From contig JAJRTK010000532.1 of assembly GCA_024278345.1 (NCBI GenBank), positions 1-11,042 on the forward strand: a stretch of DNA of 11,042 nt. Direction: 5' to 3'. This DNA is from a bacterium (GTDB taxonomy: Bacteria > CSSED10-310 > JAJRTK01). The notes beneath the pieces were generated by a model, which worked only from the letters and a program-made list of their open reading frames with translations, was not told the origin of the DNA and ran no database searches. A program made the translations under genes and the position numbers. Position 1 is the stretch's first letter. Every line of letters begins with the position of its first letter. Below, in pieces: positions 1 through 5,575 of the stretch.

Positions 1-157
1 CATCGTCGGGCGGGGCCTGTGTGAAAGATGTCTCTTCGCTCTCTTGTTCTGGCTCCCGGGAGCTTTCCGTCTTGTTGGCCCAACTCTCCACAACCTGGCC
101 GACCTTTTCCTCGATGGCTCCGCCGAGAGCGCGAAGCATCAGCCCAAAAATTTTCAT
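1..157 (-). CDS. Unknown small protein, N-terminal 52 codons (partial at left edge)
   Basis: An open minus-strand frame starts at ATG 157-155 and reaches the window edge without a stop. AAGGA (complement of 165-169) lies 7 nt upstream of the ATG, a well-placed ribosome binding site. The peptide begins MKIFGLMLRALGGAIEEKV, then becomes acidic and rich in Glu, Ser and Thr (residues about 30-45). That suggests a short amphipathic or hydrophobic N-terminus followed by a disordered acidic linker. No domain is recognisable in what is visible. It sits 94 bp downstream of the J-domain gene on the same strand, so co-transcription with thrB and that gene is possible. Its function is unknown, and its reality rests on the start signal and the open frame. 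Confidence 0.5.
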   Translation of the reverse strand, partial: MKIFGLMLRALGGAIEEKVGQVVESWANKTESSREPEQESEETSFTQAPPDD

Positions 158-251
158 TCCTCTTTCCTTTTCCTCGCCGAAACCGGCCCGAGGCGATTTC
201 CGGCGGAAGCGCACTGGCCGCAAGTCGCACGGGAAGCGGAGGATCGGCCTG

Positions 252-1850
252 TCAACGACGATATTTCCCGAAAAACCCGCCTTTTTCTTTCTTCGACTTG
301 GCCTCGATCTTATCTAGGAGCGTTTGAGCCCCCTGATTGCTGGGGTCGAGTGTCAGCGCCTCTCGGAGTGCGTGAGTCGCTGCTCGATCGTCTCCTCGCT
401 GGTGCTGGATCGTGCCGAGCAAACAATGGAAGTTGGGGTTCTTTGGCTGGAGATCGATGGCCCTTCGAATATGCTCCAGCGCCGCGTTCCGCCAGCGGGC
501 GAAGCGCATTTCGAGCTCGGCCAGGCGCCCCCAGTAGCGTGCGGGCCTGGGATCGAGTTCCACGGCCTTGAGCAAGGCATCGACGGCGGCGGGCGAATCC
601 CGTTCCGCCAGGGAGCGTTCGGCGTGGCTGTACCAGCGTTTTGCCTCTTCCACCGGATCGATTTTCACCTCCTTTTTCGAGGCGGCGGTTCCTCCACCTT
701 GCTGGAGCAGGAGGTCGTACTCGTCCCGGTTCCGAGGCGTTCGAAGTACCCGATAGGCACGGTTCTGGGCTTCGAAAATCTTGGAAGCTCTCTTCTGGGC
801 CTCGGCCCCCTGTTGGAAAAACCGGTCGGGGTGGAACCGTTTCGCCAAGAAAAGAAAGCTCTGCCTGATGGCGTCGCCGCTGGCGATCCGCTTCAGCCCA
901 AGAACCTCGTAGTGGTTCATCTCTGAAAGCTCCTTGTACGAATCCAGGGTCAGGGCCGCGACTTCGGCGGGAACTCCGGGTTCCTCGGTATCAGGCTTCT
1001 TTTCTTCCTTTTTTACAGATTTTGCCGCAGACTTCTCTTTCGCCCCGGCCACCGCCGCGCGGCGTTTGTCCCGAACCCGGCCCTGAAGGCGTGCTTTCCG
1101 CCATTTCGATCCCGTAGCCGCTTTCCCGCCTGCTCCGGGACCGAGATATCCTATCACTTCCAGCCCATAGAGCAGTGCTGCCAACAAAGGGGCATCGGCG
1201 CCCGCGGCATCCAAGGCCGCGGAGTAGGGAGAACGCTTCTTGAGCTGCCCGATAAGGGCCATCTCTTTCTCACCCAATCCCCACTCCGGGTCGGGCTTGG
1301 CTCCGGGCCGAATGGAGATTCTCTTCCTCTTGATTTCTCCCAGCCACTCCATGATCTTCTCCGGCTCCATAAGGCGCACCCCCGCCAGGATGAGCCGAGA
1401 AACCGGGACCTTTGCTTTCACGGGCCTTTTGGAGGTCTCCCCCAGGAGTAGCTTAAACTTTCCGTCGGATTCGCGAAACAGATTGCCGGCCACCATTCGG
1501 ATCTGCTCATTCACAAGCCTTTCCAGCTCCGACGCCGCAACAATTCCCAGACTGGCAAGGAGCGTCGCTTGTCCCCTCTTCGCACCTTTCTCCCGGGTCT
1601 CCCGGCGTTGATCCGGAGTAAGCCGTCGGCGAAGCGCGGGAGCCTCTACCAGTTGCTCCGCCTCCACGGAGGTCTCCACATCCACAGCGAGACCGCCATC
1701 AAAGAAGAGCGCCCGCTTTCTTGCCCAGTGAATGCTGACCAAGGTCGCTGTCTCCCCATCGGAATCAATGACTTGCAGCACCTGTGGAAGGGGCGTCTTG
1801 GCAAAACTCCCCGTAAGAACCTTGACCTCTTTTGCTTGCTTTTTTTTCAT
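252..1850 (-). CDS. DUF4388-like / J-domain / TPR multidomain protein
   Basis: A 532-residue soluble protein with three visible parts. Residues about 10-140 resemble DUF4388 (PATAN-like): a TGSFAKTPLPQVLQVI start, an ALFFDGGLAVDV strand, and a later helix pair ending in a DGKFKLLLG strand. A Lys/Ala/Glu-rich linker follows (about 240-295). Residues 311-380 form a J domain (NHYEVLGL start, HPD at 340-342, closing NRDEYDLL). Residues about 400-515 contain TPR-like helical repeats (AVDALLKAVELDP, ALEHIRRAIDLQP, ATHALREALTLDP). In known J proteins the HPD stimulates Hsp70 ATPase activity, so this is probably a DnaK co-chaperone or an adaptor delivering a specific client; the client is unknown. 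The start is set at ATG 1850 because GAGGG (complement of 1857-1861) lies 6 nt upstream, whereas the in-frame TTG at 1856 directly abuts it. It lies 60 bp downstream of thrB, probably in one transcript. Confidence 0.85.
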   Translation of the reverse strand: MKKKQAKEVKVLTGSFAKTPLPQVLQVIDSDGETATLVSIHWARKRALFFDGGLAVDVETSVEAEQLVEAPALRRRLTPDQRRETREKGAKRGQATLLASLGIVAASELERLVNEQIRMVAGNLFRESDGKFKLLLGETSKRPVKAKVPVSRLILAGVRLMEPEKIMEWLGEIKRKRISIRPGAKPDPEWGLGEKEMALIGQLKKRSPYSAALDAAGADAPLLAALLYGLEVIGYLGPGAGGKAATGSKWRKARLQGRVRDKRRAAVAGAKEKSAAKSVKKEEKKPDTEEPGVPAEVAALTLDSYKELSEMNHYEVLGLKRIASGDAIRQSFLFLAKRFHPDRFFQQGAEAQKRASKIFEAQNRAYRVLRTPRNRDEYDLLLQQGGGTAASKKEVKIDPVEEAKRWYSHAERSLAERDSPAAVDALLKAVELDPRPARYWGRLAELEMRFARWRNAALEHIRRAIDLQPKNPNFHCLLGTIQHQRGDDRAATHALREALTLDPSNQGAQTLLDKIEAKSKKEKGGFFGKYRR

Positions 1851-1910
1851 TGCCAACCCTCGGCCACAGCCGGAAGACCCTTTAATGTAGGCATGATACT
1901 CTATTGTTCT

Positions 1911-2825
1911 TCATCCCACGAACTCCCGCCAATCCAAAACGCCGCGACCGCGGGGACGCAGAACGCGGCACTCTACCGGCGCGAGGACAGTGGCCATCGC
2001 CCTGCTGATCTCCCTGAGATCGCTCTCTTCCGAGCAAAGGGCCAAGACCGCCGGCCCGGATCCACTGATACAAACCCCTAGCGCTCCGGCCTTGAGGCCA
2101 ACGTCAACGGCCCGGTGGAAGTGCGGGATGCCCTTGGACCGAACCTCCTGGTGAAGCCTGTCCCGAACAAGATCCAGATCCCTAAGCCACTGGAGTTTTC
2201 CGGTAATAAAAGAGGCTGCCAAAGCCGCTGACCTCGACAAATTGAAGACGGCCGCCGGGAGAGCAATCTCTCCCGGGAGCGCCCTCCGGGCCTCGGCGGT
2301 GGAGACCTCTTGCTCGGGAAACAGGGCGATCAATACGAGGTTCGCCGGCGGATCGAAGCGAAGAAACTGGCCATCCGCACCCACACAAAGACAAAAGCCC
2401 CCGAACAGCGCGGGAACAACGTTATCGGGGTGCCCTTCGATCTCCGCGCCAAGACGAGCGAGCTGCCTCGCGGAAACTTCGAACCCTCCCAATATCTTCC
2501 CCAAGGCAAGACCTGCGGCGACGGCCGTTGCGCTCGAACCGAAACCCCGGCCTGGCGGAACCTCGATTTCCATCTCCACCTCAAGGCATGGACCCACCCC
2601 TCCAAAATCCGCGAGAGATCGCTCGTAACTCCGGCGAAGCAGATTATCCGGACCCTTGGAGATCCCGGCGCCCCACGGCCCCAGACAGGAAAAGCTCCAT
2701 GCCGGAGCTGCCCGGGCCCTGATCTTGTTGGCCATTCCGACGCTCATTCCCATGCAGTCAAAACCCGGCCCCAGGTTCGATACCGTGGCTGGAACCTCGA
2801 TCTCAACCTGCCACAACTTAGACAT
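1911..2825 (-). CDS. thrB: Homoserine kinase
   Basis: Phosphorylates L-homoserine with ATP to O-phosphohomoserine, the step before threonine synthase, in the cytoplasm. The 304-residue length is typical. GHMP-kinase signatures are clear: an N-terminal PATVSNLGPGFDCMG (residues 12-26) characteristic of ThrB, the ATP-binding PPGRGFGSSATA loop (90-101), an EGHPDNV substrate-side motif, and the C-terminal glycine-rich SGSGPAVLAL (254-263). The start is ATG at 2825-2823, with a GGAGAG-like purine run about 8 nt upstream. No thrA or thrC lies next to it in the window; the next co-directional gene is the J-domain protein, 60 bp on. Other GHMP kinases (mevalonate kinase, shikimate kinase) are less likely given the N-terminal motif. 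Confidence 0.93.
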   Translation of the reverse strand: MSKLWQVEIEVPATVSNLGPGFDCMGMSVGMANKIRARAAPAWSFSCLGPWGAGISKGPDNLLRRSYERSLADFGGVGPCLEVEMEIEVPPGRGFGSSATAVAAGLALGKILGGFEVSARQLARLGAEIEGHPDNVVPALFGGFCLCVGADGQFLRFDPPANLVLIALFPEQEVSTAEARRALPGEIALPAAVFNLSRSAALAASFITGKLQWLRDLDLVRDRLHQEVRSKGIPHFHRAVDVGLKAGALGVCISGSGPAVLALCSEESDLREISRAMATVLAPVECRVLRPRGRGVLDWREFVG

Positions 2826-2912
2826 TTTGGTTTCTCTCCCCTGCTACCCGACAACGATTGGAGAAGCTTTTCCGAAGGTCAGGCTGGAAACTTGGCCAAG
2901 AATTGTGTAAAA

Positions 2913-2941
2913 AGCATCACAGAGTGGAGGACGCCTGTCAA
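2913..2941 (-). promoter_or_regulatory. Candidate sigma-70 promoter for thrB
   Basis: On the minus strand a perfect -35 hexamer TTGACA (complement of 2936-2941) is followed after exactly 17 nt by GATGCT (complement of 2913-2918), a 3/6 match to TATAAT that keeps the conserved A2 and T6. Transcription would begin near 2906 and leave a leader of about 80 nt before the thrB ATG. This is read from sequence only; the -10 is mediocre. Confidence 0.35.
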
Positions 2942-2985
2942 CCCACAATCAAGGCTTGGAGAAGCCATGGATACAAAGTCGCGTC

Positions 2986-3004
2986 GATGGCGGCACCAAT
3001 GCTT
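2986..3004 (+). promoter_or_regulatory. Weak candidate sigma-54 (-24/-12) promoter before the response regulator
   Basis: The stretch around 2988-3003 contains the invariant GG-N10-GC spacing of sigma-54 promoters (GG at 2989-2990, GC at 3001-3002), reading TGGCGG then, after 5 nt, ATGCT against consensus TGGCAC-N5-TTGCW. It lies about 65 bp upstream of the NtrC-family start, so autoregulation would make sense. The match is partial and such matches arise by chance. Confidence 0.18.
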
Positions 3005-3066
3005 CACGGAAGCCTTGCAGCTTTCCTGAATGTCCCAACAACCTTTCAGCTCGGTTTTTGCGAATT

Positions 3067-4479
3067 ATGGGTAAAATCCTCGTCGTCGATGATGATCGCG
3101 GCCTGCGAAAAGGAATCGCCCTTGCGCTCAAGCGCAAGAAACATGATGTGGTGGAAGCAAGCAACGGGCTGGAAGGCAAGCGCGCCTTGGAAAAGGACGC
3201 CTTCGATCTGATGATCACCGACCTTGAAATGCCTGGACTCCGTGGAATCGAGCTCTTGAAAGTGCTACGAGAGCTGAGCCCAGAGACCATTCCAATGGTC
3301 ATTTCCGGCTTCGGCACCATCGAAAAAGCCGTCGAGGCGATGAAAGAAGGTGCCCAGGACTTCATCACAAAGGGCGATTCCTTCTCCATCGACGAGCTGG
3401 AAGTCAAGGTGGAGCGCCTTCTCAAGCAGAAACACCTCAAGGATGAAAACCGGCGCCTCACGGAGGAAAACCGGGTCCTTCGGGAGGCCGTGAGCCGCCG
3501 CTACCAGTTCAAGAATATTATCGGCAAGTCGCCGGCTCTCAGGGCGGTTTTCGCTCGTCTGGAGAAGCTTATTGAAGATGGGCAGGTGACGGTGCTCATC
3601 CGCGGTGACAGCGGAACTGGCAAGGAACTTGTCGCCCGGGCGATCCACTTCAACGGTCCGCGCAAGGACAAGCCATTTATCACCGTCAACTGCGCCGCCA
3701 TCCCAGACACGCTTTTGGAAAGCGAGCTTTTTGGCCACGAAAAAGGCTCTTTCACCGACGCCATCCGCACCAAGATCGGCAAGTTCGAGGCGGCCAATGG
3801 TGGGAGCATCTTCCTGGACGAAATCGGGGACATTTCCCTGGGCCTCCAAGTCAAGCTTCTTCGGGTCCTGCAAGAGAAGTCCTTCCAGCGGGTGGGCGGA
3901 AACAAGACGATCCAGGTAGACGTCAGGGTCATCGCGGCGACAAACAAAGACCTGGAAAAAGCGATGGTGGACGAGACTTTCCGTCCCGACCTATACTACC
4001 GCCTCAACGTGGTTCCCGTGACGCTTCCGCCACTCCGGGACCGCCGTGAGGACATCGGCCTCCTGGCAGAACATTTCCTGGCCCAGCACCGGAGGGAAAG
4101 ACATCGTAGAATCCAGCTCGCGCCGGACACCCTCGATGTCCTGCTGAAATACGACTGGCCCGGCAACATCCGGGAGCTGGAAAACCTCATCGAGCAGATG
4201 GTCGTCCTCTCCTCAGGCGAAATCATTGAGCCGCAGCATCTTCCGGCCTATCTGGTAGAAAAGGTGAGCACGCCCTATTCCCTGCCGGCTTTCGATGGGC
4301 ATCTCACGCTTAAAGGGGCGAAAAAGCGTCTTGTGGAGGACTTCGAAAAACGCTTCATTCGGTCCGCCCTGGATCGGTCGGGCTGGAATGTGACCCGCGC
4401 ATCCAAGGAAATCGGCGAATCTCGGGAAGGTCTCCACCGCAAGATGAAGCGGTACGGTATTCACCGCTCGAACCGCTGA
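3067..4479 (+). CDS. NtrC-family sigma-54-dependent response regulator
   Basis: A 470-residue two-component regulator with three domains. The receiver (1-120) has acidic D8-D10, phospho-acceptor D52 (MITDLEMPG), S80 and K102. After a charged helical linker (about 110-147), the AAA+ domain (148-380) shows Walker A GDSGTGKE (180-187), loop-1 GSFTDA (227-232), Walker B IFLDEIGD (248-255), a Glu-rich ESELFGHEKG approach, and the PGNIRELEN sensor-II region (365-373). A Fis-type helix-turn-helix ends the protein (about 425-470). Phosphorylation should drive oligomerisation and ATP-dependent remodelling of sigma-54 polymerase at distant sites. The canonical G-A-F-T-G-A loop here has Ser at position 2 and Asp at position 5. 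ATG 3067 is chosen because the receiver begins exactly there; the frame is open 37 codons further upstream, from TTG 2956. The ribosome site before 3067 is weak. No histidine kinase lies in the window, so its signal and targets are unknown. Confidence 0.92.
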   Translation: MGKILVVDDDRGLRKGIALALKRKKHDVVEASNGLEGKRALEKDAFDLMITDLEMPGLRGIELLKVLRELSPETIPMVISGFGTIEKAVEAMKEGAQDFITKGDSFSIDELEVKVERLLKQKHLKDENRRLTEENRVLREAVSRRYQFKNIIGKSPALRAVFARLEKLIEDGQVTVLIRGDSGTGKELVARAIHFNGPRKDKPFITVNCAAIPDTLLESELFGHEKGSFTDAIRTKIGKFEAANGGSIFLDEIGDISLGLQVKLLRVLQEKSFQRVGGNKTIQVDVRVIAATNKDLEKAMVDETFRPDLYYRLNVVPVTLPPLRDRREDIGLLAEHFLAQHRRERHRRIQLAPDTLDVLLKYDWPGNIRELENLIEQMVVLSSGEIIEPQHLPAYLVEKVSTPYSLPAFDGHLTLKGAKKRLVEDFEKRFIRSALDRSGWNVTRASKEIGESREGLHRKMKRYGIHRSNR

Positions 4480-4484
4480 CAGAC

Positions 4485-4504
4485 GGGCAGTCAGAGCCCT
4501 TTTT
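4485..4504 (+). terminator. Weak candidate terminator of the response regulator gene
   Basis: Six nucleotides past the TGA, GGGC (4485-4488) pairs with GCCC (4496-4499) across a 7-nt loop and is followed by TTTTT at 4500-4504. The position and T-run fit an intrinsic terminator, but a 4-bp stem is short, so this is uncertain. Confidence 0.25.
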
Positions 4505-4532
4505 GCCTCCAGCACGAAGAGGAACGCACCCT

Positions 4533-4540
4533 GATTCTTC
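4533..4540. repeat. Left 8-bp direct repeat (target-site duplication)
   Basis: GATTCTTC abuts the left terminal inverted repeat of the MITE-like element and recurs identically at 4695-4702, directly abutting its right end. Confidence 0.7.
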
Positions 4541-4694
4541 GGGACCTATCAAATTGTCGTGTTTTTGCTTTACAATTTTCTTCGCCGAAACGGTGGCACC
4601 GGCATCTTGCCGGTGGCGGGCTGGATGGGATTCACGAAATTGAACGGTGGGTTCCTTTCGTGCGTGGACTTGTCAACCGGATCTGATAGGTCCC
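4541..4694. mobile_element. MITE-like non-autonomous element (154 bp) with 8-bp target duplication
   Basis: GGGACCTATCA at 4541-4551 is perfectly inverted as TGATAGGTCCC at 4684-4694; similarity continues for 2 more of the next 3 bases. Immediately outside both ends stands the same 8-mer, GATTCTTC (4533-4540 and 4695-4702). This is the arrangement left by a cut-and-paste DNA transposon that duplicates 8 bp. The interior is too short to code for a transposase. It contains a near-perfect palindrome (4597-4615), and a CAATTT/AAATTG pair (4573-4578, 4637-4642) sits almost symmetrically about it, so the whole could fold as a nested hairpin. IS families known to make 8-bp duplications with GG-starting ends (for example ISL3 or IS1595) could supply the transposase, but I cannot assign a family. 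No second copy or transposase is in the window. Confidence 0.72.
4597..4615. repeat. Palindrome CACCGGCA-TCT-TGCCGGTG (dispersed-repeat type)
   Basis: An 8-bp perfect stem (4597-4604 with 4608-4615) around a TCT loop; one mismatch further out, a G-C pair extends it to 4595/4617. Read through, it gives the peptides TGILPV (+) and TGKMPV (-). From memory, these recur as spurious translations of GGCATCTTGCC-centred palindromes scattered between genes in planctomycetes, cyanobacteria and related genomes. It lies near the centre of the 154-bp element and may be its core or a second nested repeat. Confidence 0.6.
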
Positions 4695-4702
4695 GATTCT
4701 TC
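4695..4702. repeat. Right 8-bp direct repeat (target-site duplication)
   Basis: GATTCTTC, identical to 4533-4540 and in the same orientation, immediately follows the right terminal inverted repeat that ends at 4694. Confidence 0.7.
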
Positions 4703-4822
4703 TTTGGGTTGCCTTCCGCTCCCGTCGCCGTCCATCCGGTCGACGCCACTCGCCTCTGGAAGCAATCAGTCGTCCGGAGCCTTTTCACGGATGGATTTCG
4801 CTTGCGACCTCTCTCTCCAGAT

Positions 4823-5560
4823 CTAGCGAACGGCGGCGAGCTCACTGGCTTGCGGGGAATTTTCCACCAGTAGCAACGTTCTTGGATCAAGTTTGACATG
4901 GAGATCCCCGGTTCCGGGATGCTCGTGGTCCTTGGCAATCCTCAGAAGCGGCCCAGACTCGCCAGCATCGACGCGCAAGACCACGGCTAGCGCCGAAGCC
5001 AGCGGCCGAAATGGCTCCGGAAGCCCGGCATCATAGTATCCCGGGTCCGTCCGGTGAGTCACCGCGGCCATCCACACCTCGGCCCCCAAATCCTCGGCCA
5101 GCTCAGCAAAATCGCTCAGTTCGTCCCGCGAGGCGCCGGCAAGGTCGAATCCGTCAAGGAGGATCACCTTCGGCTCGAATTGAGCATGGGCCACTAGAAA
5201 TCGGGCGGTTTCGGCAAGCTTCTCCGCCGTAAGAGAGTGGCCGACATAGCTGTGGATATGCCGAAGCCGTTCGATGTCGAGGTAGCACTGCATGGAGTCC
5301 TCGATCTTGTATGCCGCGGCAAAGTCTCGAAAAATCTCATCATACCATTCTCTTACGCGGCTCACCGTCTTGGTCAGCGACACGTGCAGCACCCGGCGCC
5401 CCCGGAGTGTAGCATCAAGGCCGATTTGTACGAGGATAGCGGTCTTTCCCACTCCTGGCCGAGCCAGGACGACCCCGATATCCCCAGCGCCCAGGCCTCC
5501 ATGGCAAGCCCTTTCCACCGCCCTCATGGGACTCTTGGCAATGAGATCTTTGCGAATCAT
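4823..5560 (-). CDS. RecA/DnaB-like P-loop ATPase of unknown role, downstream of EF-G
   Basis: A 245-residue cytoplasmic protein with a RecA-superfamily NTPase core. It shows Walker A ARPGVGKT (33-40) preceded by a GLGAGDIGVVL strand, like the linker-to-P-loop start of DnaB/KaiC-type ATPases. Walker B VILLDGFD (132-139) follows, then a WMAAVTHR segment that could hold sensor residues, and a late strand VVLRVDAGESGPLLRIAKDHEH resembling the last strands of DnaB C-terminal domains. It lacks the N-terminal domain of replicative helicases and is about half their length, so it is not DnaB. ATG 5560 is supported by AGGGAG (complement of 5567-5572) 6 nt upstream. It begins 15 bp after the EF-G stop, so the two are very probably co-transcribed. 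The function is unknown; ATP binding is well supported, anything beyond is inference. Confidence 0.8.
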   Translation of the reverse strand: MIRKDLIAKSPMRAVERACHGGLGAGDIGVVLARPGVGKTAILVQIGLDATLRGRRVLHVSLTKTVSRVREWYDEIFRDFAAAYKIEDSMQCYLDIERLRHIHSYVGHSLTAEKLAETARFLVAHAQFEPKVILLDGFDLAGASRDELSDFAELAEDLGAEVWMAAVTHRTDPGYYDAGLPEPFRPLASALAVVLRVDAGESGPLLRIAKDHEHPGTGDLHVKLDPRTLLLVENSPQASELAAVR

Positions 5561-5575
5561 GATGCGCTCCCTTTG

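Larger units (their letters stand above)
4480..4822. other. Convergent intergenic region, 343 bp
   Basis: This gap separates the 3' ends of the response regulator (+) and the P-loop ATPase (-). Its middle is occupied by the MITE-like element at 4541-4694 with its flanking direct repeats. A short GGGC/GCCC stem (4485-4488 with 4496-4499) followed by five T residues from 4500 could be a weak terminator for the regulator. Positions 4703-4822 show nothing that I can identify: no convincing open frame, RNA gene or strong terminator for the minus-strand operon. Confidence 0.5.

Noticed and set aside
324-926. Plus-strand 200-codon frame opposite the J-domain gene
   Set aside because: Antisense to clear TPR and J-domain coding sequence with an intact HPD.
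1851-1856. TTG start two codons upstream for the J-domain protein
   Set aside because: The Shine-Dalgarno-like GAGGG would directly abut it; spacing fits ATG 1850.
2956-3066. 37-codon upstream extension of the response regulator from TTG 2956
   Set aside because: The receiver domain begins exactly at ATG 3067; upstream residues do not resemble a domain.
4570-4938. Minus-strand 122-codon frame spanning the MITE and the end of the ATPase gene
   Set aside because: Contains the repeat-derived TGKMPVP string and overlaps the ATPase C-terminus in another frame; spurious.
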